Part shown: one piece after another, positions 28,094 through 36,824 of the stretch
Position numbering within the stretch: the first letter of the stretch is position 1
How the letters are laid out: each line of letters begins with the position of its first letter
NCBI GenBank assembly: GCA_038125665.1
Contig: JAYPEI010000001.1
Location: 124,001-188,000, forward strand
Length of the DNA stretch: 64,000 bases
Source: CAILUG01 sp038125665
GTDB taxonomy: Bacteria > Pseudomonadota > Gammaproteobacteria > Pseudomonadales > Pseudohongiellaceae
Reading direction: 5' to 3'
Notes under the pieces: model-generated
Told to the model about the DNA's origin: nothing
What the model saw: only the letters and a program-made list of their open reading frames with translations
Databases searched by the model: none
Made by a program: the position numbers and the translations under genes

Positions 28094-29992
28094 TTAGTTC
28101 AACAACCATTTGTTCATTAAACGAATGAAACTAGCTGGATCATCTAGCTGTCTTCCCTCTGCCAAGCATGCTTGATCAAAAAGAAGTTCAGCAAATTCAT
28201 CAAACTGATCTTCATCAGCTAAGGCGTCTAACTTTTGCACCAATGCATGACCCATGTTAATTTCAAAAATTGGTTTAGATTCAGGCAACTTTTGACCAGA
28301 AGCTTCCATGATTTTGCGCATCTGTTGCCCCATATCGTACTCTGATAAAGCTAGGCATGCTGGGGATTCAGTCAAACGGTGAGTCACTCGAGCCTCTCCA
28401 ATACGCTCATTTAGACTTGCCTTAAGACGTTCTAAAAGAGGTTTTGCCTTCTCGTCTTCTTCTTGATTCTTAGCTTTCTCTTCTTCTGAAGAAAACTTAT
28501 CAAAGTCCAGCTTCCCCTTACTGATATCGCGTAAATTCTTCCCCGAATATTCTTGCAAACCAGACATTAGCCAATCATCAATACGGTCGCTTAAGAGAAT
28601 TGCTTCAAGTCCATTTTTACGTAAAGACTCTAAGTGAGGGCTATTTTTGGCAGTTTTAAAGTTCTCTGCCACTATGTAGTAAATTTCTTCTTGTCCCTCT
28701 TGCATACGACTAATATAGTCATCAAGACACTGATTTTGCTCTTCATGGTCAGTATGAGTTGTCGAGAACAACAGAAGACCAGCAATTTTTTCCTTATTTG
28801 TCAAATCTTCGGATGGCCCCTCCTTCAAAACCGACCCAAAACTATCCCAGAACTGTTGATACTTTTCTTTGTCTTTTTTCTTAAGTTTAGCAAGCATATC
28901 CAATACTCGCTTAGTCAATGCATTTTTCATGCTATCTACAACGGGATCCTGTTGTAAAATTTCTCTACTCACATTTAGTGATAAATCGTTTGAGTCGATA
29001 ACACCTTTAACAAATCGTAGATAAAGTGGAAGGAACTGTTCAGCTTGATCCATAATGAATATCCGCTGCACATAAAGTTTCAAGCCTCTGGCACCATCTC
29101 TATTCCAGAGATCAAAAGGTGGGCGTTTGGGAATATAGAGCAAGGAATTATACTCAAGTTTTCCTTCAACTTTATTATGACTCCACTCTAAGGGTTCTTC
29201 GAAATCATGTGAAATATGCCTATAAAACTCTGAGTACTCCTCATCCGAAACTTCGCTTCTTGGGCGAATCCACAAAGCTTTAGCAGAATTCACAGTCTCA
29301 AATTGTTGTTTTGATGACTCCTCTTCTGACTCTGTATCACTATTTTGACCAGTCGATGATGACAACATTTCTACAGGTATCGCTATATGGTCGGCATATT
29401 TTTTTACAATCGAACGCAATCTATAGAGATCTTCAAATTCGCGTTCAGAACTTTTCAAATGTAAGATGATAGTTGTTCCACGCTCAGCTTTTTCTATAGG
29501 CTCTACAGTGAACTCCGCTTCTCCTGTAGATTCCCAGCACACACCCTCACTTGGCGACAATCCTGCCTTACGAGTCAAGACTTGAACTTTTTCTGCAACA
29601 ATAAAGCCTGAATAGAAACCTACACCAAACTGGCCAATCAGCTGACTATCTTTTTTTTGATCGCCAGTTAATGACTGAAGGAAACTAGCGGTACCAGACT
29701 TTGCTATGGTACCAAGGTTATCAGTTACCTCTTCTTTACTCATTCCAATGCCAGTGTCCGAGATACTAATAGTGTGGTTAGCACTATCAACCTCGATTCT
29801 AATCTTCAGCTCAGGTTGATTTTCATAGAGAGCGTCATTGTCTAGTGCTAAAAACCGGAGCTTATCTGCTGCATCTGATGCATTTGAAATCAATTCACGT
29901 AGAAAAATCTCTTTATTACTGTATAAGGAATGAATCATCAGATGCAGTAATTGTTTAGCTTCTGTCTGGAACCCAAGAGTTTGTTTTTCCAT
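28094..29992 (-). CDS. htpG: Chaperone protein HtpG (Hsp90)
   Basis: HtpG is the bacterial Hsp90, an ATP-driven dimeric chaperone. I place the start at ATG 29992, which has AGGAG six bases upstream. The ATG at 29998 would abut that site. The 632-residue protein has the GHKL ATPase motifs ELISNASDAADKLRF, ISDTGIGM and GQFGVGFYS. The middle-domain blocks RGLKLYVQRIFIMD and GVIDSNDLSLNVSRE follow, then the C-terminal dimerisation region. A sigma-32 type promoter lies directly upstream. Confidence 0.98.
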   Translation of the reverse strand: MEKQTLGFQTEAKQLLHLMIHSLYSNKEIFLRELISNASDAADKLRFLALDNDALYENQPELKIRIEVDSANHTISISDTGIGMSKEEVTDNLGTIAKSGTASFLQSLTGDQKKDSQLIGQFGVGFYSGFIVAEKVQVLTRKAGLSPSEGVCWESTGEAEFTVEPIEKAERGTTIILHLKSSEREFEDLYRLRSIVKKYADHIAIPVEMLSSSTGQNSDTESEEESSKQQFETVNSAKALWIRPRSEVSDEEYSEFYRHISHDFEEPLEWSHNKVEGKLEYNSLLYIPKRPPFDLWNRDGARGLKLYVQRIFIMDQAEQFLPLYLRFVKGVIDSNDLSLNVSREILQQDPVVDSMKNALTKRVLDMLAKLKKKDKEKYQQFWDSFGSVLKEGPSEDLTNKEKIAGLLLFSTTHTDHEEQNQCLDDYISRMQEGQEEIYYIVAENFKTAKNSPHLESLRKNGLEAILLSDRIDDWLMSGLQEYSGKNLRDISKGKLDFDKFSSEEEKAKNQEEDEKAKPLLERLKASLNERIGEARVTHRLTESPACLALSEYDMGQQMRKIMEASGQKLPESKPIFEINMGHALVQKLDALADEDQFDEFAELLFDQACLAEGRQLDDPASFIRLMNKWLLN

Positions 29993-30034
29993 GTGCATCT
30001 CCTATTGAAACTTGTACATTGCAATAACGCCTTA

Positions 30035-30061
30035 GTTTGGGGCATTGTTCAGAATTTCAAG
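30035..30061 (-). promoter_or_regulatory. Sigma-32 (heat-shock) promoter of htpG
   Basis: On the minus strand, CTTGAAA (30055-30061) is followed by a spacer and CCCCAAAC (30035-30042). The consensus for RpoH is CTTGAA, 13-15 bases, then CCCCAT. Counting from CTTGAA, the spacing here is 13. The start codon lies about 40 bases downstream, leaving a short leader. Position and match support heat-shock control of htpG. Confidence 0.8.
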
Positions 30062-30103
30062 CTTGATCTTATAGATAAAGCCAAAAATGATTAAATTTAC
30101 GAC

Positions 30104-30127
30104 AAAAAAAAGCCGGCAGTGCCGGCC
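30104..30127 (-). terminator. Rho-independent terminator of the TonB operon
   Basis: Reading the minus strand, GCCGGC-ACT-GCCGGC forms a strong six-base-pair hairpin (30112-30126). Eight T residues (30104-30111) follow immediately. It lies 17 bp past the stop of the TPR gene and ends the minus-strand TonB cluster. Confidence 0.93.
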
Positions 30128-30143
30128 TTTAACAATATGTAAA

Positions 30144-31499
30144 TTACCTAAACCACTGGGCTAATTCACGACGTTGCCTCTGTAAAGTTTCATATCGCTC
30201 TTTTTCATTTCCAAGATGTGTAACCCAGGTTCGTGAAGCGTCACGACTACGTTCATCTTTACCAGCTTTTCGTGCTGCCTCTATACCTTTTTCATGCTCA
30301 TTCAGCTCTAAATAAGCACGAGCCTGTAACAAATATAATTGGTCTGGTCGGGACAAATCACCCTTCTCGATCGCATCATCAAAGGCTTTAACTGCATTTT
30401 CGTACTCACCAATAGTGAGATATACTCTGGCTAGATCAGCGTAGGTCTGACCATCTTCAGCGAGTGGCGCAGCCTTGATAAGAAATGGCACAGCCTTTTC
30501 ATCTTCTCGAGCGATTCGATAACAAGTTGCGGTGAGGTTGTATGTACTAAATTCAGCATCGATACGACCATCTTCTAAACCAGACGATAACATTTCAGCA
30601 CATCCATAAGGATTATCGTTATTACTAAGCAACGATGCTAGTGTTACCCACTCCGTTGAACTGTCTAAAAAATTCCCAACTCCAGATACGTAATACAGAT
30701 ATGCCTGATCATTGAACTTTTCAAGTTGTGCTGAAAGTTGAGCCAACAATGTCCATTCACTGGGATCGTTATATAAAATAACTGATTCACGAACTACCTG
30801 ATAAGCTTTGACATAGTCTTCAATAGTTAGGTAAAGAGCCCTAAGCAGACCATAACTGTTTTTAGGTACTTCTTCTCCCTGTGCACGGACAAGTTCAAAG
30901 TTCCTTAGAAGGGGTGGAATGGCCTCTTGATAACGCTCTAGTTGATAGTTAGCGTAAGCAATCCGTAAATATACACCGTCATCAGGCTCAGATGCGATTG
31001 AATTATAAGTATTGAACGCGTCGATAGCATCTTGATAACGCTCTAGCACATAATAAAGCGATCCTACTTGCATCCAAGTCTGTTCTAGAATCTCTTGCTG
31101 TAGCTCAGGGAGATCAAGAATGGCCTCATAATTAGCCAAAGCACCCTCGTAGTTTTCTTGTATCTGATCAAGGTTCGCGTAAAACAAGAACATAGTGTAG
31201 GTCTCTCGTCCATTGAGGCGACCTTCGTTGTACATCTCGCGTATCTCATCCAGGACTTCTCTGGCACCAACGAAGTCCTCCACGTCACGTAGTTCCATGA
31301 CTTCGTTGATTCGCTCATAAACTCGGCGAGACAAAGTCTCAGACTGGCGAGTGGAAGGAGGTGGTCTTCTTCCCTCTTCTTCCTCTGCAGCCATGACTGC
31401 ATTACTTAATAGGGACTGATCTAAAATCAGATCACTTGCGAGCAATAGTGTTAAAGCTGCTATGGCAAGAGCCAGTGAAGTTTTTAATGTCAAATTCAT
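30144..31499 (-). CDS. Periplasmic TPR-repeat protein of the TonB cluster
   Basis: A 451-residue secreted protein with an N-terminal signal segment (about 5-37, ending AVMAAEEE) followed by many degenerate TPR repeats. Examples are LFYANLDQIQENYEGALANYEAI, VLERYQDAIDAFNTY, YQLERYQEAIPPL and YLTIGEYENAVKAFDDAIEKGD. It closes a DUF3450-ExbB-ExbB-ExbD-TonB-TPR series, where such TPR proteins recur in marine gammaproteobacteria. It probably scaffolds TonB or its partners in the periplasm, but that role is inferred from context. A GGGAGAG ribosome site precedes the ATG, and a terminator follows. Confidence 0.85.
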   Translation of the reverse strand: MNLTLKTSLALAIAALTLLLASDLILDQSLLSNAVMAAEEEEGRRPPPSTRQSETLSRRVYERINEVMELRDVEDFVGAREVLDEIREMYNEGRLNGRETYTMFLFYANLDQIQENYEGALANYEAILDLPELQQEILEQTWMQVGSLYYVLERYQDAIDAFNTYNSIASEPDDGVYLRIAYANYQLERYQEAIPPLLRNFELVRAQGEEVPKNSYGLLRALYLTIEDYVKAYQVVRESVILYNDPSEWTLLAQLSAQLEKFNDQAYLYYVSGVGNFLDSSTEWVTLASLLSNNDNPYGCAEMLSSGLEDGRIDAEFSTYNLTATCYRIAREDEKAVPFLIKAAPLAEDGQTYADLARVYLTIGEYENAVKAFDDAIEKGDLSRPDQLYLLQARAYLELNEHEKGIEAARKAGKDERSRDASRTWVTHLGNEKERYETLQRQRRELAQWFR

Positions 31500-31511
31500 C
31501 TATGCTCTCCC

Positions 31512-32120
31512 TCAGTTTTCCAGGTTAAAACGGAAAACGTACTGAACACCTGGGGTTTTAACTGGCTGGCCATCTTTGGTACGCGGATTAAATTTAAATC
31601 GCTGAACAGCACGCAATGATGCTGAGTTGAAAATATCTGGTGGATCCGCATCGACAACAACAGGATCAAGAACGCCACCATTTTCGTCTACTGTGAACAT
31701 TACCTGACACCAACCTTCTATCCCTCGTTGTAACGCACGGTTTGGATACTGAGGTTGAATAACAACAATCGGTAGATATTCGGCATCTGAAGCAGCGACC
31801 GAAGCATTACCACCTAGATCTCCAACGTCTACGTTAACTCGACTAATTTGAATACCATCTCCTGTAGGGGCAGCTGCATTTAAGTCAGGCTCTGGTAGAT
31901 CAGGGATTTCTTCTGGTTCGTCAGGTTGCTCAGGTTTTGGTTGAACACGCTGCACTTCAATCTCTATATCAGGCATGGTAATGTCAGCAATTTTTATTGA
32001 ATCACCTTTTTCTGGTGCAATAGAGTCCATCGCAATCAGAAATTGCATTAAAAAAAACAATGCAAAAGTTACAGCTGCAGATAAGAGAAGTGCAATTCCT
32101 AAATGTATAAGTCTGGTCAT
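31512..32120 (-). CDS. tonB: Energy transducer TonB
   Basis: TonB passes proton-motive force from ExbB/ExbD to outer-membrane receptors. The 202-residue protein has one N-terminal transmembrane helix (about 5-30) and a Pro/Glu-rich span (60-85, QPKPEQPDEPEEIPDLPEPD). The C-terminal TonB domain (about 115-202) has QPQYPNRALQRGIEGWCQV, FTVDENG and SASLRAVQRFKFNP. The proline segment is short compared with E. coli TonB. It lies between exbD and the TPR gene with gaps of 3 and 12 bp, clearly one operon. Confidence 0.93.
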   Translation of the reverse strand: MTRLIHLGIALLLSAAVTFALFFLMQFLIAMDSIAPEKGDSIKIADITMPDIEIEVQRVQPKPEQPDEPEEIPDLPEPDLNAAAPTGDGIQISRVNVDVGDLGGNASVAASDAEYLPIVVIQPQYPNRALQRGIEGWCQVMFTVDENGGVLDPVVVDADPPDIFNSASLRAVQRFKFNPRTKDGQPVKTPGVQYVFRFNLEN

Positions 32121-32123
32121 GTC

Positions 32124-32528
32124 TTACCTCGTCGCAGCAATCTGTATGGAAGCTACATTTGCTTCACGGGATGAGTTCATGATCTGAAGAACCAATTCAT
32201 TAGTGGCATCAACATCAGCTTGGATAACTACACCTGCATTAGGTGTCTCAGCCAGGCGTTGCTCAATACGTAGCCGTAAGTTACGTGCTAGCACTACATC
32301 CCCATCCATCCATAGCTCACCTGCTGGCGAAACTGCAATGAGGATAGGCTCCACATCAATCTGTTGCGCTGTAGTTGCAACTGGACGATTAACATCATAA
32401 CCAGCTTCTTTCACGAATACTGAGGTTACAATGAAGAAAATCAGTAGGATGAATACAACATCAAGCATAGGGGTGAGGTCGATTTCACCAGCCTGATCGC
32501 CATCCTTACCTTTAGACATACTTTTCAT
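32124..32528 (-). CDS. exbD: ExbD/TolR-type biopolymer transport protein
   Basis: A 134-residue ExbD-family protein: a short cytoplasmic head, one transmembrane helix (about 21-42, LTPMLDVVFILLIFFIV) and a periplasmic domain. Asp23 occupies the position of the membrane-embedded proton-carrying Asp of ExbD/TolR. It works with the two ExbB-like proteins upstream and TonB downstream. Confidence 0.94.
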   Translation of the reverse strand: MKSMSKGKDGDQAGEIDLTPMLDVVFILLIFFIVTSVFVKEAGYDVNRPVATTAQQIDVEPILIAVSPAGELWMDGDVVLARNLRLRIEQRLAETPNAGVVIQADVDATNELVLQIMNSSREANVASIQIAATR

Positions 32529-32562
32529 AACACGAATCCAATCGGTTAATGGTTAATCAGTA

Positions 32563-33105
32563 CTAGCTTGCGTGTTCAACAACCATGCTGTCCTCAAAAT
32601 GAGTCAGATCTCGGTTAGTTTTCATTTTCAGCCAGTTACTCGCAAAAATTCCAGACAATGCTCCTACCATTCCAGCCATTGTAGGGATAGTAGCTCTCGC
32701 CACGCCTCCAGACATTTGCTTGGCATCACCGCCACCTGAGACAGCCATTACGTAGAATACTTCAATCATTCCAGTGACTGTTCCCAGTAGTCCAAATAAA
32801 GGGCAAATTACTACTAACACCTCAATTACAGGAATTGTCGAACGCATGTCCATTGAAACACGTGATATCAGCTCCTGACGAATAGCATGAGCGTACCAAG
32901 AACTTTTATCGCTCCTGGCTGACCATTCATTCATCGCAACTGACACATTTTGCCTATGTGTTGTGTAGAGGAACCAGAAGCGTTCAAGCAGCAGAGTCCA
33001 TTTCACGAACAACAGGATCGCAATCAGGTTGAGTACAGGACCACCTCTGTCCATAAAGACAGCGATAGATTCCTGCCACTCCGAAAACATATATTGCAAG
33101 TCCAT
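32563..33105 (-). CDS. ExbB/TolQ-type proton channel protein (short, second copy)
   Basis: A 180-residue MotA/TolQ/ExbB protein with three hydrophobic segments (about 20-40, 93-118 and 135-158). It has the family signatures LLGTVTGMIEVFYVMA and GVARATIPTMAGMVGALSGIFA. It follows a longer ExbB-like gene, so this cluster encodes two channel proteins. A CGGAGAT ribosome site lies upstream. One of the two may form the pentameric channel around ExbD and the other modify it, but the sequence does not show which. Confidence 0.92.
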   Translation of the reverse strand: MDLQYMFSEWQESIAVFMDRGGPVLNLIAILLFVKWTLLLERFWFLYTTHRQNVSVAMNEWSARSDKSSWYAHAIRQELISRVSMDMRSTIPVIEVLVVICPLFGLLGTVTGMIEVFYVMAVSGGGDAKQMSGGVARATIPTMAGMVGALSGIFASNWLKMKTNRDLTHFEDSMVVEHAS

Positions 33106-33131
33106 CGGTTAATCTCCGAGTTCAGAATTGA

Positions 33132-34523
33132 TTAGTTACCAGCTTCTGCTCTTCTTGCAATAATACCAGTAGCCTGTTCTTCCATGATATGTATCACACG
33201 GTCTGAACGAGACTTAACTAGTGTATGCATCAAGATAGTTGGAACTGCAACAACGATACCAAGTACTGTCGTCACAAGAGCACCCGAGATACCGCCAGCC
33301 ATGATTTTAGGATCTCCTGTACCGAAGAGTGTGATTGCCTGGAATACTGTAATCATACCGGTTACTGTACCCAACAGACCTAACAGTGGCGACACAGTAG
33401 AGATAATTTTCAGTAGGGTCTGGAAACGCTCTAGAGTAGGTGTTTCGGCTAGGATCGCTTCTCCTAGTTTTAGTTCTAGGGTTTCGATATCCATGTTCTT
33501 ATCAGCTTCATAAACACTTAGTACTCTACCAAGTGGGTTATCCTTCTTAGGGGCACTGGAGTTCTTCAACTGTGCACGAACCTTGGCAACGATCAAAGAT
33601 AGATTTAAAAGACAGAACAGACCCAAAGCCATGGCAAATAAACCTATAAATATGATGATCTGACCAATAGTACCGCCTTGATCCCAATATCTTTCACGGA
33701 AATCTGGTGAACTGATTAATGCAGATAGGTATGTACCGCCACTTGGACCAGTTGGATCTATACCAACCATGGTGAACCCACTACTTGCTGACTGAATTGC
33801 ATCTGCAGTTGCAGTGTAGTCTTCTGGTGAAGTTGGCTGACTTGGAAGCACAGACAGGCGTTTTGTCGTCGGGTCATAGCTCAGGTAGTTACCATTAGAA
33901 ACAATGTTGTAAGAACCAATTCGAACAACCTCCTGTTCACCTGCTGTACCATCTGGTTGAGCAACTTGGGTAGTAAACTTGACAACTTTTGAAGATTCTA
34001 TCATTTCCTGTTGTAGGTAGAACCACAGACGCTCTAACTGCTCTATAGTAGGCAGTAGGGAATCATCACTCATAATACCTGCCAGCTCGGTAAGGAATAC
34101 GTCACGACCTGGATATTGAGCAGAAATCAGAGATTGCTCAAAAGTAGAGCGAGTATCATTTACAACACCATTAATTGTACCAAATAACTCCGTGAGGTCT
34201 CCTTTACGCTCTTGTAAAGTCTCAAAACGTTGTGCTTTGGTAATTTCATTTTGGTTGTAAGTAGCTTCAAGCTGGGCAGAGATTTTCTCTTCCTGATCAC
34301 GGCGCTTGGTCATTTCGTCCAGCATTGATTGACGCTGATTAACGTTTTGTTGAAACCTTTGCTCACGATCACGTTGTTCTTGAGTTTCATTAAGTTTGGC
34401 TTGCTCTACTAAAGACAATAAGTCATCAAGAGAAGAAGCAGTCTGTTGAGCCATTGCACCTAGGCCAAAAAGGCTAAGAGACGCTGTCGCCAGGGTCAGT
34501 CTAATTGATTTAACTAATTTCAT
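33132..34523 (-). CDS. ExbB-like proton channel with long periplasmic coiled-coil N-terminus
   Basis: A 463-residue protein. A cleavable-type signal (about 8-25) is followed by a Gln/Glu/Arg-rich coiled coil (about 30-125) and a mixed domain to residue 260. The MotA/TolQ/ExbB channel core then occupies about 275-450, with LLGLLGTVTGMITVFQAITLFGTGDPKIMAGGISGALVTTV. Ordinary ExbB has about 240 residues, so the extra 260 form a periplasmic extension, probably contacting the DUF3450 protein encoded just before. Its ATG overlaps the DUF3450 stop by one base (TAATG). Confidence 0.9.
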   Translation of the reverse strand: MKLVKSIRLTLATASLSLFGLGAMAQQTASSLDDLLSLVEQAKLNETQEQRDREQRFQQNVNQRQSMLDEMTKRRDQEEKISAQLEATYNQNEITKAQRFETLQERKGDLTELFGTINGVVNDTRSTFEQSLISAQYPGRDVFLTELAGIMSDDSLLPTIEQLERLWFYLQQEMIESSKVVKFTTQVAQPDGTAGEQEVVRIGSYNIVSNGNYLSYDPTTKRLSVLPSQPTSPEDYTATADAIQSASSGFTMVGIDPTGPSGGTYLSALISSPDFRERYWDQGGTIGQIIIFIGLFAMALGLFCLLNLSLIVAKVRAQLKNSSAPKKDNPLGRVLSVYEADKNMDIETLELKLGEAILAETPTLERFQTLLKIISTVSPLLGLLGTVTGMITVFQAITLFGTGDPKIMAGGISGALVTTVLGIVVAVPTILMHTLVKSRSDRVIHIMEEQATGIIARRAEAGN

Positions 34524-35323
34524 TACTGTTGCTCCGGTGCTGAAATTGGAAGTTCAAGGATTTCAGTAGTGGCTAATTGCTGTGCCATACGAATACCTTC
34601 GGCTACAGGACGACGGTAGTCACTTTCCAGCTCAACGAACTGCTTAGCGTCTTTATCCCAGACGCCAGTTGATGTCTGATCACTTGTTTGGTAGAGCAAG
34701 GCTATTCGACCAACTCTCAAGAAGTCTACATCACGCTCTACACCATCTAACTCTAGAGTCCCGGTGTAGTGCTGCATGACTCTTCCGTAATTGATTTCTT
34801 GCTGATAAGCAGTTAGAACTAGACGAAATTTTTCCGCAATGTTTACATTTGAATCGTCAAAAGTGTCACGGATAAGAGCAAGTCGATCTCGACGAGCATC
34901 CAGCTGGAAAGGAACGTCCAACTCAACAAACTGCTCTATCGCCACCATCATGCGCTCCATAAGGGGAGCAACTTGACGCTGAAGTTCTGCTACTTCTTCG
35001 ATAGAACGATCATATTGAGCGATCGTTCTTTCTTGTTCTGAAATTGTACGACGCATCTGGGCATTGTAGACTTCAAGACCATCGACAATTTTTGCCTGCT
35101 CGCTGAATTCTTCGACGAGCTCATCAGCTTCGTCAGATAGACGTACTACGCGAGCCTGTGATTCAGAGGCTGCCTTGAAATTTTCTGCAGCCAAGGCAGT
35201 AGCGCGATCAATGCCAGAGGTATCAATCACTGTATCTTGAGCTACAATTAACCCAGCAAAAAAACTCGCAGGAGCGATAACTAAGGCAGCAAGGACCTTG
35301 TTTTTAAAACGATGGTAGTTCAT
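34523..35323 (-). CDS. DUF3450 periplasmic coiled-coil protein of the TonB cluster
   Basis: About 266 residues with a signal peptide (hydrophobic core VLAALVIAPASFFAGLIVA) and a long coiled coil (about 35-120). The coiled coil contains VDGLEVYNAQMRRTISEQE and leads to the conserved DUF3450 segment PFQLDARRDRLALI. The C-terminal half (RVGRIALLYQTSDQ, GVWD) is also typical. It is the first gene of the exbB-exbB-exbD-tonB-TPR operon. The function is unknown. Three in-frame ATGs (35335, 35329, 35323) compete; the last has the best-placed GGGA. Confidence 0.85.
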   Translation of the reverse strand: MNYHRFKNKVLAALVIAPASFFAGLIVAQDTVIDTSGIDRATALAAENFKAASESQARVVRLSDEADELVEEFSEQAKIVDGLEVYNAQMRRTISEQERTIAQYDRSIEEVAELQRQVAPLMERMMVAIEQFVELDVPFQLDARRDRLALIRDTFDDSNVNIAEKFRLVLTAYQQEINYGRVMQHYTGTLELDGVERDVDFLRVGRIALLYQTSDQTSTGVWDKDAKQFVELESDYRRPVAEGIRMAQQLATTEILELPISAPEQQ

Positions 35324-35957
35324 GTGCATTCCCATTTGTTCTAGTTGAATTCCAACCCACTTTACATAAGCCGACTTAGTTTCAATTTACTTGATAGCTA
35401 AGTTTGCTTTACCCACAGTGAGATCTTATTTATAGCTCTAAAAAAATTAATATTAACGTATGTAAAAAGATACTGGTATCCCATACTGGCTCACAATCAT
35501 ATAAGGTCCATGCCAAAAGTTCTACTGAACAAATATCCTTCATACATCGAATGTACCTCCACCACTTTATGTATCAATAATCTTGAATCTTCTAGCAAAA
35601 AGACTGCATGTGAGTCTCATCAATGGACCCAAAACAGACAATCCTAGTGACGCTTTTTATCATCGAGCGATTGACCACAACACTTGATGAAATTTGTCTA
35701 AACTGAGTTTCAGACTAACAATTAGATTATTGTTAATGAGAGAGTCCCGATGATTTAGTCCCTCTGTCTTTTTATTATCATCTCTAAATTCAGATTTGAA
35801 TTCAGAGTGCGTCGAGCATAGCAAATAGTTTTGCCAGAGAGAACACCCAGAAAGAGTAAATTTTATTAAAATTTGTTATGAAAATAATAAACTCATAAGA
35901 GATGATCTATTTCACCTTTTGAAATCGATACTTCGTAAAATCTAATCAGGTGAAGGT
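35324..35957. other. Long intergenic region between the DUF3450 gene and sucD
   Basis: About 630 AT-rich bases without a convincing gene on either strand. It should contain the promoter of the TonB operon near its left end. I see no clear paired -35/-10 boxes and no classical terminator for sucD. Visible oddities are a TAACAAT/ATTGTTA inverted repeat (35716-35735), an ATTTCA/TGAAAT hairpin (35909-35925), and a TACTGG direct repeat around 35471-35490. Confidence 0.6.
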
Positions 35958-36824
35958 CTATAGTAGCCCTTTCAAGGTTTCACCAATTTGCGCTAACGAA
36001 CGAACTGTGTGGACACCCGCATATTGCAATGCTGCAAATTTCTCATCTGCTGTACCTTTACCCCCAGCAATAATTGCCCCTGCATGCCCCATTCGTTTCC
36101 CTGGAGGGGCAGTGACACCGGCAATGTAAGAAACTACTGGTTTGGTCACGTTCTGCTTGATGTAGGCCGCCGCTTCCTCCTCTGCAGAACCTCCAATTTC
36201 ACCAATCATTACAATGGCTTCTGTCTGTTCATCAGCCTGCAAAAGCCCCAGGATATCAATAAAATTGGAGCCAGGAATTGGATCCCCACCAATGCCTACA
36301 CAGGTAGATTGGCCAAAACCATAATCGGTAGTCTGTTTCACAGCTTCATAAGTCAGGGTTCCTGAACGTGAGACTATTCCCACCTTACCGGGCTTGTGGA
36401 TATGACCAGGCATGATGCCAATTTTTGACTCTCCTGGAGTGATGACCCCAGGACAGTTAGGACCAATTAACCGGACGCCCAGCTCATCACAACGCCTCTT
36501 TACAACCAGCATGTCGAGGGTGGGAATCCCTTCAGTTATACACACAATGAGGTTAATACCTGCATTGGCTGCCTCTAAAATCGAATCTTTACAAAAAGGA
36601 GCTGGAACATAGATCACTGATGCTTCTGCACCTGTTTCTTTCACTGCCTCACTCACTGAATTGAAAACCGGCAAATTAAGATGCTTCTGGCCACCTTTTC
36701 CGGGCGTCACGCCGCCTACCATGCGTGTCCCGTATGCAATGGCTTGTTCACTGTGGTAGGTGCCCTGAGAGCCAGTAAAACCTTGACAGATAACTCTGGT
36801 ATTTTTATTCAGCAAAATACTCAT
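35958..36824 (-). CDS. sucD: Succinate-CoA ligase (ADP-forming) subunit alpha
   Basis: SucD binds CoA and carries the phosphohistidine of succinyl-CoA synthetase. The 288-residue protein has the CoA-binding Rossmann start VICQGFTGSQGTYHS, VYVPAPFCKDSI, the NCPGVITPGE loop and the active-site histidine in GHAGAIIAGGKGTA. It starts 4 bp inside the sucC end (ATGA) with an excellent GGAGGTG ribosome site. It is the last gene of the sdh-suc operon. Confidence 0.98.
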   Translation of the reverse strand: MSILLNKNTRVICQGFTGSQGTYHSEQAIAYGTRMVGGVTPGKGGQKHLNLPVFNSVSEAVKETGAEASVIYVPAPFCKDSILEAANAGINLIVCITEGIPTLDMLVVKRRCDELGVRLIGPNCPGVITPGESKIGIMPGHIHKPGKVGIVSRSGTLTYEAVKQTTDYGFGQSTCVGIGGDPIPGSNFIDILGLLQADEQTEAIVMIGEIGGSAEEEAAAYIKQNVTKPVVSYIAGVTAPPGKRMGHAGAIIAGGKGTADEKFAALQYAGVHTVRSLAQIGETLKGLL

